Assembly: GCA_022843305.1 (NCBI GenBank)
Contig: JALHNX010000024.1
Coordinates: 1-42,937 of the forward strand
DNA: 42,937 bases
Direction: 5' to 3'
Origin: Pyrinomonadaceae bacterium
Lineage (GTDB): Bacteria; Acidobacteriota; Blastocatellia; Pyrinomonadales; Pyrinomonadaceae
The position numbers and the translations under genes are program-made. The notes under the pieces were generated by a model. It worked only from the letters and a program-made list of their open reading frames with translations. It did no database searches and was not told the DNA's origin. The first letter of the stretch is position 1, and each line of letters begins with the position of its first letter. This document shows, piece after piece, positions 32,843 through 39,627 of this stretch.

Positions 32843-33197
32843 ATTTTTCCGCTCTCCGAATCTTAAAGACCTTTTCTCTCCCAATAATTTAAACGATTGA
32901 TTTTCACCTTTTCAATGAGAAACCAAAATAGTCGTCAAATTCAGACACATTAGTTAAAAGTTTAGCAACTAAATGTTTCGGTTTTTCTAGAAGTTTTGTT
33001 TAGTTCTACATTAGTATGTAAAAAATTTACAATTTATTACTCATTTACAAATCGAATAAATAGACAATCTTTACCTAAAGAACTTCCATAGTTTTGCTAT
33101 TTGCAACTAAACATTTGTGCCTAAAAATTGGATAAATGATTATCCAAACCTCAATACACTTTTGTTTATTTAGTTAAAATTTGTGTCCGCGCAAAGG
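32843..33197 (-). promoter_or_regulatory. AT-rich promoter region of regulator 1
   Basis: This 355 bp region has no gene that I can support. It is strongly AT-rich and carries two similar blocks, GCAACTAAATGTTT near 32955 and GCAACTAAACATTTG near 33103, and a perfect inverted repeat at 33128-33147. GTAAAAAATTTAC near 33019 is a further small palindrome. The density of repeats suggests regulator binding. Confidence 0.5.
33128..33147. promoter_or_regulatory. Perfect inverted repeat, putative operator
   Basis: TTGGATAA and TTATCCAA form a perfect 8 bp inverted repeat around ATGA. It lies about 290 bp upstream of regulator 1 and about 50 bp downstream of the regulator 2 stop. It is not followed by a T-tract typical of a terminator on the minus strand, so an operator is a fair guess, but a weak terminator for regulator 2 is possible. 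Confidence 0.4.
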
Positions 33198-33899
33198 TTA
33201 AAAAGATTTGACCGGCGGCTGAACAATTCCTTGCTGATACGCGAAAATAGCCAGATTCAGGCGATCTTCGACGTATAATTTACTGTAGATGGAACTGAGA
33301 TGATGCCGCACAGTGGCTTCGGAAATAAGTAATCTCTTTGAAATGTCTTTATTATTTAAACCTATCCCGACCAATGCGACTACTTCGCGTTCGCGGTTTG
33401 TTAATTCGTTCTCATCGTATAGCCCTTTTGTCTTATATTCATTGGCGGAATATAGACTTCCGCCCAACAATTGGGCAATAAGTTTTTGATTTAACCAAAC
33501 TTCGCCCTCGGAAACTTGTCTGATTGCCCGAATCAAAGTCCGAAAGTTTTGATTCGTTCCGACGATTCCGGTTACGCCGAGCTTCAAGGCTTCAGGCTGA
33601 TCGAGCAAACTGTTTGGACTCGATAAAATCACTACTTTGATGTGCGGAGCTGCCTTAAATAATTCGGGTATCGCATTTATATTTTTACCTTCATTGTCCA
33701 TCAAACAAACCAACACCACATCGGGCGGATTTTGTGAAACTTTTTCAACCAATTCGGATTTTGTATTGACGATGTCGAGGACTTTTAATTCTCTGTCGCT
33801 TTCAAGCAACACCTGCAAACAATTATTGGTTAAATTGTAGGTTGATAATATAGTTACCTTTGTTGTTTTGCGGGAAATATTAGTAAAAAATGTGTCCAT
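33198..33899 (-). CDS. NarL/LuxR-family regulator 2 with degenerate receiver domain
   Basis: This 233-residue protein has the fold pattern of a NarL-type response regulator. The LuxR helix-turn-helix is at about 165-225 (LTNREREVVALVGIGLNNKDIS, then EATVRHHLSSIYSKL). In the receiver domain every key residue seems lost: the N-terminal acidic pair is Ser19-Thr20 (TILSTYN), the phospho-acceptor position is Cys65 (DVVLVCLMD), and the conserved Lys is replaced by Thr115 (GIVGTNQ). It should therefore work without phosphorylation. It shares the linker RAIRQVSxGExW with regulator 1, so the two are paralogues. The ATG at 33899 is preceded by a strong GAGGGAGA ribosome site. Confidence 0.88.
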   Translation of the reverse strand: MDTFFTNISRKTTKVTILSTYNLTNNCLQVLLESDRELKVLDIVNTKSELVEKVSQNPPDVVLVCLMDNEGKNINAIPELFKAAPHIKVVILSSPNSLLDQPEALKLGVTGIVGTNQNFRTLIRAIRQVSEGEVWLNQKLIAQLLGGSLYSANEYKTKGLYDENELTNREREVVALVGIGLNNKDISKRLLISEATVRHHLSSIYSKLYVEDRLNLAIFAYQQGIVQPPVKSF

Positions 33900-34248
33900 T
33901 GTATGTCTCCCTCATGAAAACTGTTATCTTTATTAAACGAAATATTTAGAAATTAATTTACTTAACCCAACCCTATAAATAACTAATTATTTAATAAATT
34001 TTGAAAAAATAATCGGTCGCAAAAAAAATATTAAATAAATTAGTAATTTACAAGACATATTTAAAGCTATAAATTTGCCGAGAAAGTAGTAAATTAATTA
34101 CAAGAAAACCATGCTTTTCTTCTATTTCCAAGCAATTCATTACGATATTTATCGGTGTTTTTAATTAGAGCAAAAGGTGTGCCGGTAACACAAATGTCGC
34201 AAAACCTAAACAAAACTTAATATTTTACAGGCATTACTGTCGGGTAGT

Positions 34249-34262
34249 GGGTAAATTTACCC
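34249..34262. promoter_or_regulatory. Perfect palindrome GGGTAAATTTACCC, putative regulator site
   Basis: This is a perfect 14 bp palindrome. A near copy (GGGCAAATTTACCA) follows with a centre-to-centre distance of 24 bp, and a half copy precedes the polysaccharide operon at 32001. The form suits a dimeric NarL/LuxR-type regulator such as the two encoded next to it, but which protein binds is inference. Confidence 0.5.
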
Positions 34263-34272
34263 GCTGAGAATT

Positions 34273-34286
34273 GGGCAAATTTACCA
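34273..34286. promoter_or_regulatory. Second, imperfect copy of the palindrome
   Basis: GGGCAAATTTACCA repeats the 34249 palindrome with two changes, 24 bp centre to centre, slightly more than two helical turns. Two sites on about the same helix face are typical of cooperative regulator binding. Confidence 0.45.
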
Positions 34287-34410
34287 TACGCTCTCAGCTT
34301 TTTCGCCTATATTTTGGAAAAACAAATTTTATAATTAAGCCTTGTTTTTTGGTCGGAAAGGTTTGTTCGAGAGATGCTGGATAAAATAATTCTTATCGAA
34401 TATCAAAATA

Positions 34411-34449
34411 AAAACAGAGCGCATTTACTTTATAAATGCGCTCTGTTTT
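34411..34449 (-). terminator. Rho-independent terminator, after the P-domain protein gene
   Basis: A perfect 17 bp stem (34411-34427 with 34433-34449) has a 5 nt loop and a core AGAGCGCATTTA. On the minus strand it is followed by a T-rich tract. It begins 18 bp after the stop codon of the secreted-protein gene. The A/T tails on both sides mean it could work in both directions. Confidence 0.9.
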
Positions 34450-34466
34450 TATTCGTTCGCGTAAAT

Positions 34467-35363
34467 TTATTTTTCTTCGGCTATAAAATTAGCATCGGCG
34501 ATGTCATCCTGAACATTAAGAATTTGAGTCGGATTACTGAACGTATAGCGTTTTGCGTTGATCGTTACGATATATGTTCCGCCGGCGGGAATTCCCGTGA
34601 AACTGTAGAAACCGAAAGTTCCGGTTCTGGTCGTTATCGGTTCCGGCAAATCGCCGCCGCTTATCGTTACGTTTGCATTCCTGATGCCGTTGCCGCCGGC
34701 TGTCATAACCTGCCCGCTGATTGTTGAACCCGCGGCAGTCGGAACGGTAAAATTAAGTCTGGCAAGCTGAAGTCTGCCGCCGCCGTTGTCGCCCCAATCC
34801 CGAATGCAAACCTGCCATGTGCCGTTTGTCGTGCCTAAAAAGGAAAGCGACATCGTATTATTGGGATTGCCGCCGGGAGGCGACGGTCCGCCGCCGGGGA
34901 ATGATGGGAAATAAGTTCCGGACGGCATAATTTGGCTGATGCCCAACACCGCCGCAGTCGCCCACCAATTCCCAATCGCATTATCCTGAAAAGTATAGTC
35001 TCCTTCAACATCCGACGTATCGCCGCAATCAGTCGGACCGGTTGAACCTGTCCGGCTGATTGGCATAAAAGTCGGAATGCCGCCCGGACCCCGGACTTCC
35101 ATATCTATTGACCCGACGTTTTCATGGTCAATCAGCACGGCGCTCGCGCTGCTTAAAATCGCGTTTGCGGGCAACCCGCTAACAATTATGTTTTTACAAA
35201 CATAAGCTCCGGGATTTGTGCAAAGCGGAGCATTTGTGCCATCAGGGATAGCAATGTCACCTCCGGGAGAAGTGAAAATTTGCCCCTGAGCGGCAAAATT
35301 AAAAAAAACAAAAACGAATAAAATCGCAGACAACGACCTTGTATAAAAGGTGTATGGTTTCAT
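34467..35363 (-). CDS. Secreted protein with P-domain-like and carboxypeptidase-regulatory-like domains
   Basis: This 298-residue protein has an N-terminal signal peptide (hydrophobic SAILFVFVFFNFAAQG, cleavage near AQG). Residues about 30-210 resemble a proprotein convertase P-domain: an opening with IPDGTNAPLC, later NGTWQVCIRDWGDNGGG and LQLARLNFTV. Residues about 217-295 form a CarboxypepD_reg-like beta-sandwich (ISGQVMTAGGNGIRNANVTI, TFGFYSFTGIPAGGTYIVTI). There is no protease domain. Such modules usually belong to exported proteins that bind or stabilise partners. The ATG at 35363 has a strong GGAGGAAT ribosome site. A good promoter lies at 35461-35489 and a terminator follows the gene, so it is a single-gene unit. 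Confidence 0.85.
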   Translation of the reverse strand: MKPYTFYTRSLSAILFVFVFFNFAAQGQIFTSPGGDIAIPDGTNAPLCTNPGAYVCKNIIVSGLPANAILSSASAVLIDHENVGSIDMEVRGPGGIPTFMPISRTGSTGPTDCGDTSDVEGDYTFQDNAIGNWWATAAVLGISQIMPSGTYFPSFPGGGPSPPGGNPNNTMSLSFLGTTNGTWQVCIRDWGDNGGGRLQLARLNFTVPTAAGSTISGQVMTAGGNGIRNANVTISGGDLPEPITTRTGTFGFYSFTGIPAGGTYIVTINAKRYTFSNPTQILNVQDDIADANFIAEEK

Positions 35364-35460
35364 ATTCCTCCGTCAAACAATACCTTAAAGGCTTGTGTTT
35401 CTAAAAGTTAAAAGCCGGTTTTACAATAAAAAGCAAACCGAATTTGTCAGTTATATTTTT

Positions 35461-35489
35461 ACAATATATTTATAAATGAAGTGTGTCAA
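35461..35489 (-). promoter_or_regulatory. Sigma-70-type promoter of the secreted-protein gene
   Basis: On the minus strand TTGACA (35489-35484) is followed after exactly 17 bp by TATTGT (35466-35461). The -35 box is perfect and the -10 box has four of six consensus bases. It lies about 100 bp upstream of the ATG at 35363. Confidence 0.6.
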
Positions 35490-35630
35490 CCGTTTTTTAG
35501 TCTATAAACTATCGTAAAGTGTGTGGTTATGGAGAAGTATCTTATCAGTGAAATGTGCTGTAATTACTCGCTCTTTGTCGTAAATTCTCTTACTCAACGT
35601 GAAAATTGCATTAAGAAAAGAGGGAGAAAC

Positions 35631-35667
35631 ACGTGTTCAGGGAAAACGCCTTTTTCCCTGAACACGT
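35631..35667 (-). terminator. Rho-independent terminator after sbcD
   Basis: A perfect 16 bp stem pairs 35631-35646 with 35652-35667 around a 5 nt loop (core GTTCAGGGAAAA). It begins 17 bp after the stop codon of sbcD in transcription order. The T-tract is short, but the stem is very stable. Confidence 0.8.
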
Positions 35668-35684
35668 TTATTTAAAAGGAGTTT

Positions 35685-36953
35685 TTAATCAATTTTAAGG
35701 GCGATAAAATCCGCAATCTTTTCCGGTTCTTCATCGCTCAACGCCATTCGTTTTGCGCCGATGACGGCATCGGAGATTTCTTCGACACGCGTTTTGAAGC
35801 GGTTGTCGCGGATAATTAAATCTTCGATCACGCGGCGCTCCAGTTTTTCTCTCGAAGCGTCGTCTTCCAAATCGGCGGCAACGGCGTATTCAATCGGCGC
35901 GGAGTGATTTTTAATCCGCACGTGCAGCGCGTCGGTCATCTTTTGCGCTTCTTCGCGGATTTCCTTTAACTGCAAAAGTGAATTCGGAAAACCGAGATGT
36001 CCGCGCAAAGTGATTTCGATGATCGGTTTATAAATCGCATCCGTGTCGCCGTTTGAATAATCATTCGCATTTCGCGCTTCGCCGCTGACTTTTGCCAACA
36101 CGCCTTCGGTAATTTCCTTTGTGTCCGCATAGCCTGAAACGTCGAAGCCGATTCTTTGAAACGGGCGCTGACGATAATCGCGGATGTGTGTTGCATTAAC
36201 TTGATTATTTTCGTCAATCTCGACAAGCCACGCGCCGCGCGTTTCGCGGAAATCGTCAATGCTCGTAATTTCCAGCGAACCGGGATTAAACGCCCAATTA
36301 TCAATCTCGTAAGCCTTGTGCGTATGTCCGAGCGCGACGTAATCCGTCACGGATTTCAGTTCTTTAAGGTTTGCCAAACTCAAAGCGGGAATCGGGTGCG
36401 TTTGATGACCTTCGACATCTGTGTGCAGAATCAGAATGTGAAACGCGCCTTCGCGGCGGTGTTCTTTCATCGCTTCGGTAAGCATCGGAATTGCCCAATT
36501 CGCCGACGCGCCGTACCAGTTCGACCCGAAGATCCGCGCATTGCCGATGTCTATAAAACCGCCTTGAACGTAATCCGAATCCCACGCTTCATAGGTAATT
36601 TTGCCTTCGATATTGCGCGGTTCGAGCAAGTGTAAAAGATTCCAGTTCGCCAGCGAACGAAGCCACGAATATTCGCTGTCATTATGTTTCTGGTCGTGGT
36701 TGCCTTCGATGGTGACGACCGGAATTCCGGCATCTCTTAATAAACTCAAGCCTGCGAAAGCGTGATTCATCGTTTCGGGCGGAACATTGCGTTTGTGGAA
36801 AAAATCACCGCCCATCAGAACGAAATCAACTTGCGCGTCAATTGCGTATTTCTTCAAAACATCAATCCACGCATCAAAAAAATCGCGCGGCGATTCGTTG
36901 AGCTGATAACGTGTGCAGCCGAGATGCACGTCCGAGATATGGAGGAATTTCAT
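35685..36953 (-). CDS. sbcD: SbcD/Mre11-type DNA exonuclease
   Basis: This 422-residue calcineurin-like metallophosphoesterase has all five Mre11/SbcD nuclease motifs: ISDVHLG (Asp8, His10), GGDFFH (Asp50), GNHD (84-87), LHTDVEGH (His177) and GHTHKAY (His210, His212), followed by FNPGSLE. With an SbcC/Rad50 ATPase such enzymes open DNA hairpins and process ends. No sbcC gene is next to it in the window, while downstream is only a terminator. The 5' side is occupied by an insertion sequence ending 17 bp before the start codon, and no clear ribosome site is seen. It may have belonged to the TIR/AAA operon before the insertion, but this is speculative. Confidence 0.9.
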   Translation of the reverse strand: MKFLHISDVHLGCTRYQLNESPRDFFDAWIDVLKKYAIDAQVDFVLMGGDFFHKRNVPPETMNHAFAGLSLLRDAGIPVVTIEGNHDQKHNDSEYSWLRSLANWNLLHLLEPRNIEGKITYEAWDSDYVQGGFIDIGNARIFGSNWYGASANWAIPMLTEAMKEHRREGAFHILILHTDVEGHQTHPIPALSLANLKELKSVTDYVALGHTHKAYEIDNWAFNPGSLEITSIDDFRETRGAWLVEIDENNQVNATHIRDYRQRPFQRIGFDVSGYADTKEITEGVLAKVSGEARNANDYSNGDTDAIYKPIIEITLRGHLGFPNSLLQLKEIREEAQKMTDALHVRIKNHSAPIEYAVAADLEDDASREKLERRVIEDLIIRDNRFKTRVEEISDAVIGAKRMALSDEEPEKIADFIALKID

Positions 36954-36962
36954 AGCGTTATT

Positions 36963-37910
36963 CTAAATACAGGACAAAAGCAACGTAAGTTGCTGAAATC
37001 GTTGCTTTTGTTTCAAGTTTGTAGTCAGTTGGCAGAAACAGTTCCGCAGAGTTTCAAAGCCGAGTCGGAAGAGGCTCTTTTCAAGTCTCCCGTGGTTCTT
37101 TGTTTTCAATGGCGTTGCCGGCACTTCAAGTTCATCGGCGAGCATCGCCCAATTGACCGCAATTGTTAATAATGAGAGCAACTTACCGATTCTTTCAACT
37201 TCCGTGATGTGCGTCTCTTGAAGGCGAAATCCGCGCGTTTTCAAGATTCCGAATATGGTTTCGATCTTCCACCTTCACCGTATTCGAGTAGTATCTTGCC
37301 GCTTTGCCCGGAGGCAATGACCAACACCTGATCGCCGTCTTCCTTTCGACAAACTGCGATATAAACCGCCTGCTCTCATAACCGGCACTTTCCACGCAAC
37401 TCAATCCGCTGATTGATCTTTAACGTTCGGCACAGGTGCGCGGCTTTCACTAATTTGCCCCGTGCATTCGTGATTTGATAATTTGCCTTGATCCGCAAAC
37501 GATCAGAAATCTTCTTTTCAATCAAATACTTGAGCCATTGTTTTGAACAAAATTCACGATCCGCCGTCACAAGTCTGATGCTTTTCGCTCCGGATTCAGC
37601 GATAAACTTTTCCAAGACCGCTTTGCGTTCTTCGTCGTCCGAACATCCTTTTTCATCTAAAATCGTCCAAAACAACGGAATCGAAATGCTCCGGTAAGCG
37701 ATTGAAAGCACGGAAAAAACGCAAAAATCTTTGCAGTTTCTTATAATTAGAAGCGATCTTCGCGCTGCCGGCAAAAACACAGGCGATCTTCGCCGGATTA
37801 ACCGTTTGAGCCTGAAACAATGTAACCGGAAAACGCGCCGGAAACTTGATTCGCGCTCGATTCCACGATAAATTCTGACTTAGTATTTGCTCGAACGAGT
37901 AAATATCCAT
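36963..37910 (-). pseudogene. IS4-family transposase, frameshifted
   Basis: The conserved blocks of an IS4 transposase occur in order but in different frames. The N-terminus starts MDIYSFEQILSQNLSWNRAR from 37910 (frame to 37653). ISIPLFWTILDEKG and the catalytic LVTADREFCSKQWLKYLI lie in a second frame (37376-37780). Then comes PGKAARYYSN in one frame, and WKIETIFGILKTRGFRLQETH, with the catalytic Glu, in another (down to 36963). Near 37280 a 7 bp near-tandem duplication explains one shift. At least three shifts mean no functional protein. Family assignment rests on the DREF and the ET..LKTRGF signatures. Confidence 0.85.
36976..37009. repeat. Hairpin at the left end of the insertion sequence
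   Basis: AAAAGCAACG (36976-36985) and CGTTGCTTTT (37000-37009) are perfect inverted copies around 14 nt. On the minus strand the hairpin precedes the sbcD start by about 23 bp. It may act as the transcription terminator of the element or hinder read-through into sbcD. Confidence 0.5.
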
Positions 37911-37970
37911 TGAGTTGAAACTCTCCTTTTTCAAATTTGCTAGATTTCTAAAAGTAGATTTCAACTCAAT
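37909..37970 (-). promoter_or_regulatory. Inverted repeat enclosing the transposase ribosome binding site
   Basis: ATTGAGTTGAAA (37909-37920) and TTTCAACTCAAT (37959-37970) are perfect 12 bp inverted copies. The inner arm touches the ATG at 37910, and the strong ribosome site AAAGGAGAG lies directly upstream of that arm. In an RNA that starts outside the element, the stem would hide the start codon, as known for IS10- and IS50-type read-through protection. Confidence 0.6.
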
Positions 37971-38037
37971 CCTTCACATTTTTCAAATATCAATTACTTT
38001 TTGTCCTCTACTAAGTGCTTAAATAAATTAAAATTAC

Positions 38038-39597
38038 TCATTGTAGAGAATACTTTCCTGAAACCGCTTTAAGTATTTTGTGATAGTCTTCAATAATTAT
38101 TTGTCTGGTGCTATCAACATTTTGCGGCTCATCAATCATCAATGTAACAACAAACTTCGGGGTGTCAGCAGGAAAAAATCCGGTAACGGTTATTGTTTGT
38201 CTTGAAGTCTCGTATTGCCGGTTACTGTTGAGTTTGTATGAACTGCCCTCTATTCCTATAAAATTACCTAAACGAAACTTTTTATCAACTGAATTTTTTT
38301 CTATCAGTGACTTTACAATTTCTTTGGCGGTGCCGCGCTTAATCACTCGTCTGCCATAAGGCTTTGTTTCAAAATCGATCTTACCATTCTCAGTATTTAC
38401 TCTTAAAACAATATACGGCTGCACCCAGATTCCGCTATTTGCCAGCATACCGGTAGATGAAGCAATGTGCAGAGGCGTTACAGCTATTTCCTGCCCTTTT
38501 TCTAAAATCTTACATATTTTCCTTTTGTGCCAGGATTCATAATTTTCTAAACTACCATGTTTTTCATCGGGAAGATCGACATTCGTGACATCTCTGAATC
38601 CGAGATTCTGCATCTGTTCGAAATATTTTTTCTTATCGATTCCCCCCTCACAATTTATGCGGTTTTCAAGAACGCTTCTGTCTCCCGTCATCTCCAACAG
38701 AGCGATTTTGGCAAACGGCTCAAATGCTTCGCCTGGTTCATATATACACTCAATGGCTGGATTTTTAACAAGCTCGGATGAAAACTCATTACATTTAATC
38801 GGGTCAATAGACGAATAATTAGCCATCGCTAAGATTTCTCCGCTATTGGGGCTTAAAACAATCACAGTTCCTTTTATTGCGTTTGTTTTTTTAACGCTTT
38901 CTTCCAACAGAATTTCGACACTATTCTGAATTGCTTCATCCAGAGTCGTTACGACAATCTTCTTCGATTCTTCAATACTATTCTTGTCATAATTCTGATT
39001 TTGCTCGTCTATGGTGTAAATGGTTCTTAATTTTTTAAATGTTAAATATTTTTCGAGAGATTTTTCGAGTCCTTTCTCTCCTATTTGGTCAGGCGTTGTA
39101 TGTCCCAGAACGCTTGACGCGAGATATTGATTCGGATAGACGCGGACATATTCCTTTTGACTTTTAATCCAGCTACTATTCAGAGAATTAATTTTATCTG
39201 CCTTCTCATTGGAAACTCTGCGCTCAATCCATGTAAATCTTTTGCCGAACACTTTATCCTGCTGAAACCTTTCTTTAAATTTATCTATGTCTGGAATTAT
39301 GCTTGCTAATTGGTTGGAAAGCTCTTCAAATTTTTCCGTAGATATAGTTTGCGGATCGATAAAAAAAGAATTTTTGGTTTCGCTCGTTGCCAGTATCCAG
39401 TTATTTCTGCTGACGATATCTCCGCGCGAGTTGATTGTCAGAGCCTCTTCGGTTTCTCTTTGTAATCTGGCACTTTTCGAAAAAGATTGATGACTTATTA
39501 CCTGTATATACGTTAATTTCAGCGAAATTATTACAAACCAGATTACGAAAAAGCAACATATAATTAATATTCTGTTTTGCGAAATACCGTTTTCCAT
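38038..39597 (-). CDS. FtsI/PBP2-like protein lacking catalytic motifs (pseudo-PBP)
   Basis: This 519-residue protein has one N-terminal membrane helix (about 9-29) and a periplasmic body. The PBP dimerisation domain is recognisable (SRGDIVSRNNWILATS) and so is the start of the transpeptidase domain (GTVIVLSPNSGEILAMANYSS). The catalytic SxxK, usually in YEPGSTFKPF, here reads YEPGEAFEPF (286-295), so the Ser is Glu290 and the Lys Glu293. The KTGT motif is replaced by IEGSS (449-453), and the segment with SxN seems deleted, only the following YFEQMQNLGF remaining. It cannot be a working transpeptidase or penicillin target. It follows the AAA/TM gene by 30 bp in one operon, suggesting a sensory or scaffolding role. 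Confidence 0.9.
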   Translation of the reverse strand: MENGISQNRILIICCFFVIWFVIISLKLTYIQVISHQSFSKSARLQRETEEALTINSRGDIVSRNNWILATSETKNSFFIDPQTISTEKFEELSNQLASIIPDIDKFKERFQQDKVFGKRFTWIERRVSNEKADKINSLNSSWIKSQKEYVRVYPNQYLASSVLGHTTPDQIGEKGLEKSLEKYLTFKKLRTIYTIDEQNQNYDKNSIEESKKIVVTTLDEAIQNSVEILLEESVKKTNAIKGTVIVLSPNSGEILAMANYSSIDPIKCNEFSSELVKNPAIECIYEPGEAFEPFAKIALLEMTGDRSVLENRINCEGGIDKKKYFEQMQNLGFRDVTNVDLPDEKHGSLENYESWHKRKICKILEKGQEIAVTPLHIASSTGMLANSGIWVQPYIVLRVNTENGKIDFETKPYGRRVIKRGTAKEIVKSLIEKNSVDKKFRLGNFIGIEGSSYKLNSNRQYETSRQTITVTGFFPADTPKFVVTLMIDEPQNVDSTRQIIIEDYHKILKAVSGKYSLQ

Positions 39598-39627
39598 TTT
39601 TAATAAATGAGAAGATTTAATTGTTCT

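Larger units (their letters stand above)
33900..34410. promoter_or_regulatory. Long AT-rich intergenic region upstream of regulator 2
   Basis: This stretch of about 510 bp has no gene I can support; short frames in it look random. It is very AT-rich at 33930-34100. It contains the two palindromes at 34249-34262 and 34273-34286 and a small stem GTGT/ACAC around GCCGGTA near 34178. Such a long AT-rich leader is unusual for a regulator gene and may hold distant promoter sites or an undetected small RNA. Confidence 0.5.
35364..35684 (-). promoter_or_regulatory. Intergenic region: promoter of the secreted protein and terminator of sbcD
   Basis: This 321 bp region holds the sbcD terminator at 35631-35667, the promoter at 35461-35489 and about 100 bp of leader with a strong ribosome binding site near 35366. 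I see no gene in it. Confidence 0.7.
36971..38007 (-). mobile_element. Decayed IS4-type insertion sequence
   Basis: Terminal inverted repeats AGGACAAAA (36971-36979) and TTTTGTCCT (37999-38007) bound a 1037 bp element with a minus-strand IS4-type transposase that is broken by frameshifts. The inner part of the repeats matches only loosely. I see no clear target duplication. A hairpin at 36976-37009 overlaps the left end, and an inverted repeat encloses the transposase ribosome site at the right end. The element sits between the PBP-like gene and sbcD. Confidence 0.75.

Noticed and set aside
34374..34727. Plus-strand frame of 117 codons
   Set aside because: It runs through the terminator hairpin and the antisense of the secreted-protein gene and shows no protein-like features beyond that.
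37376..37780. Separate small genes within the insertion sequence
   Set aside because: Their conserved blocks join into one IS4-type transposase when frameshifts are allowed.
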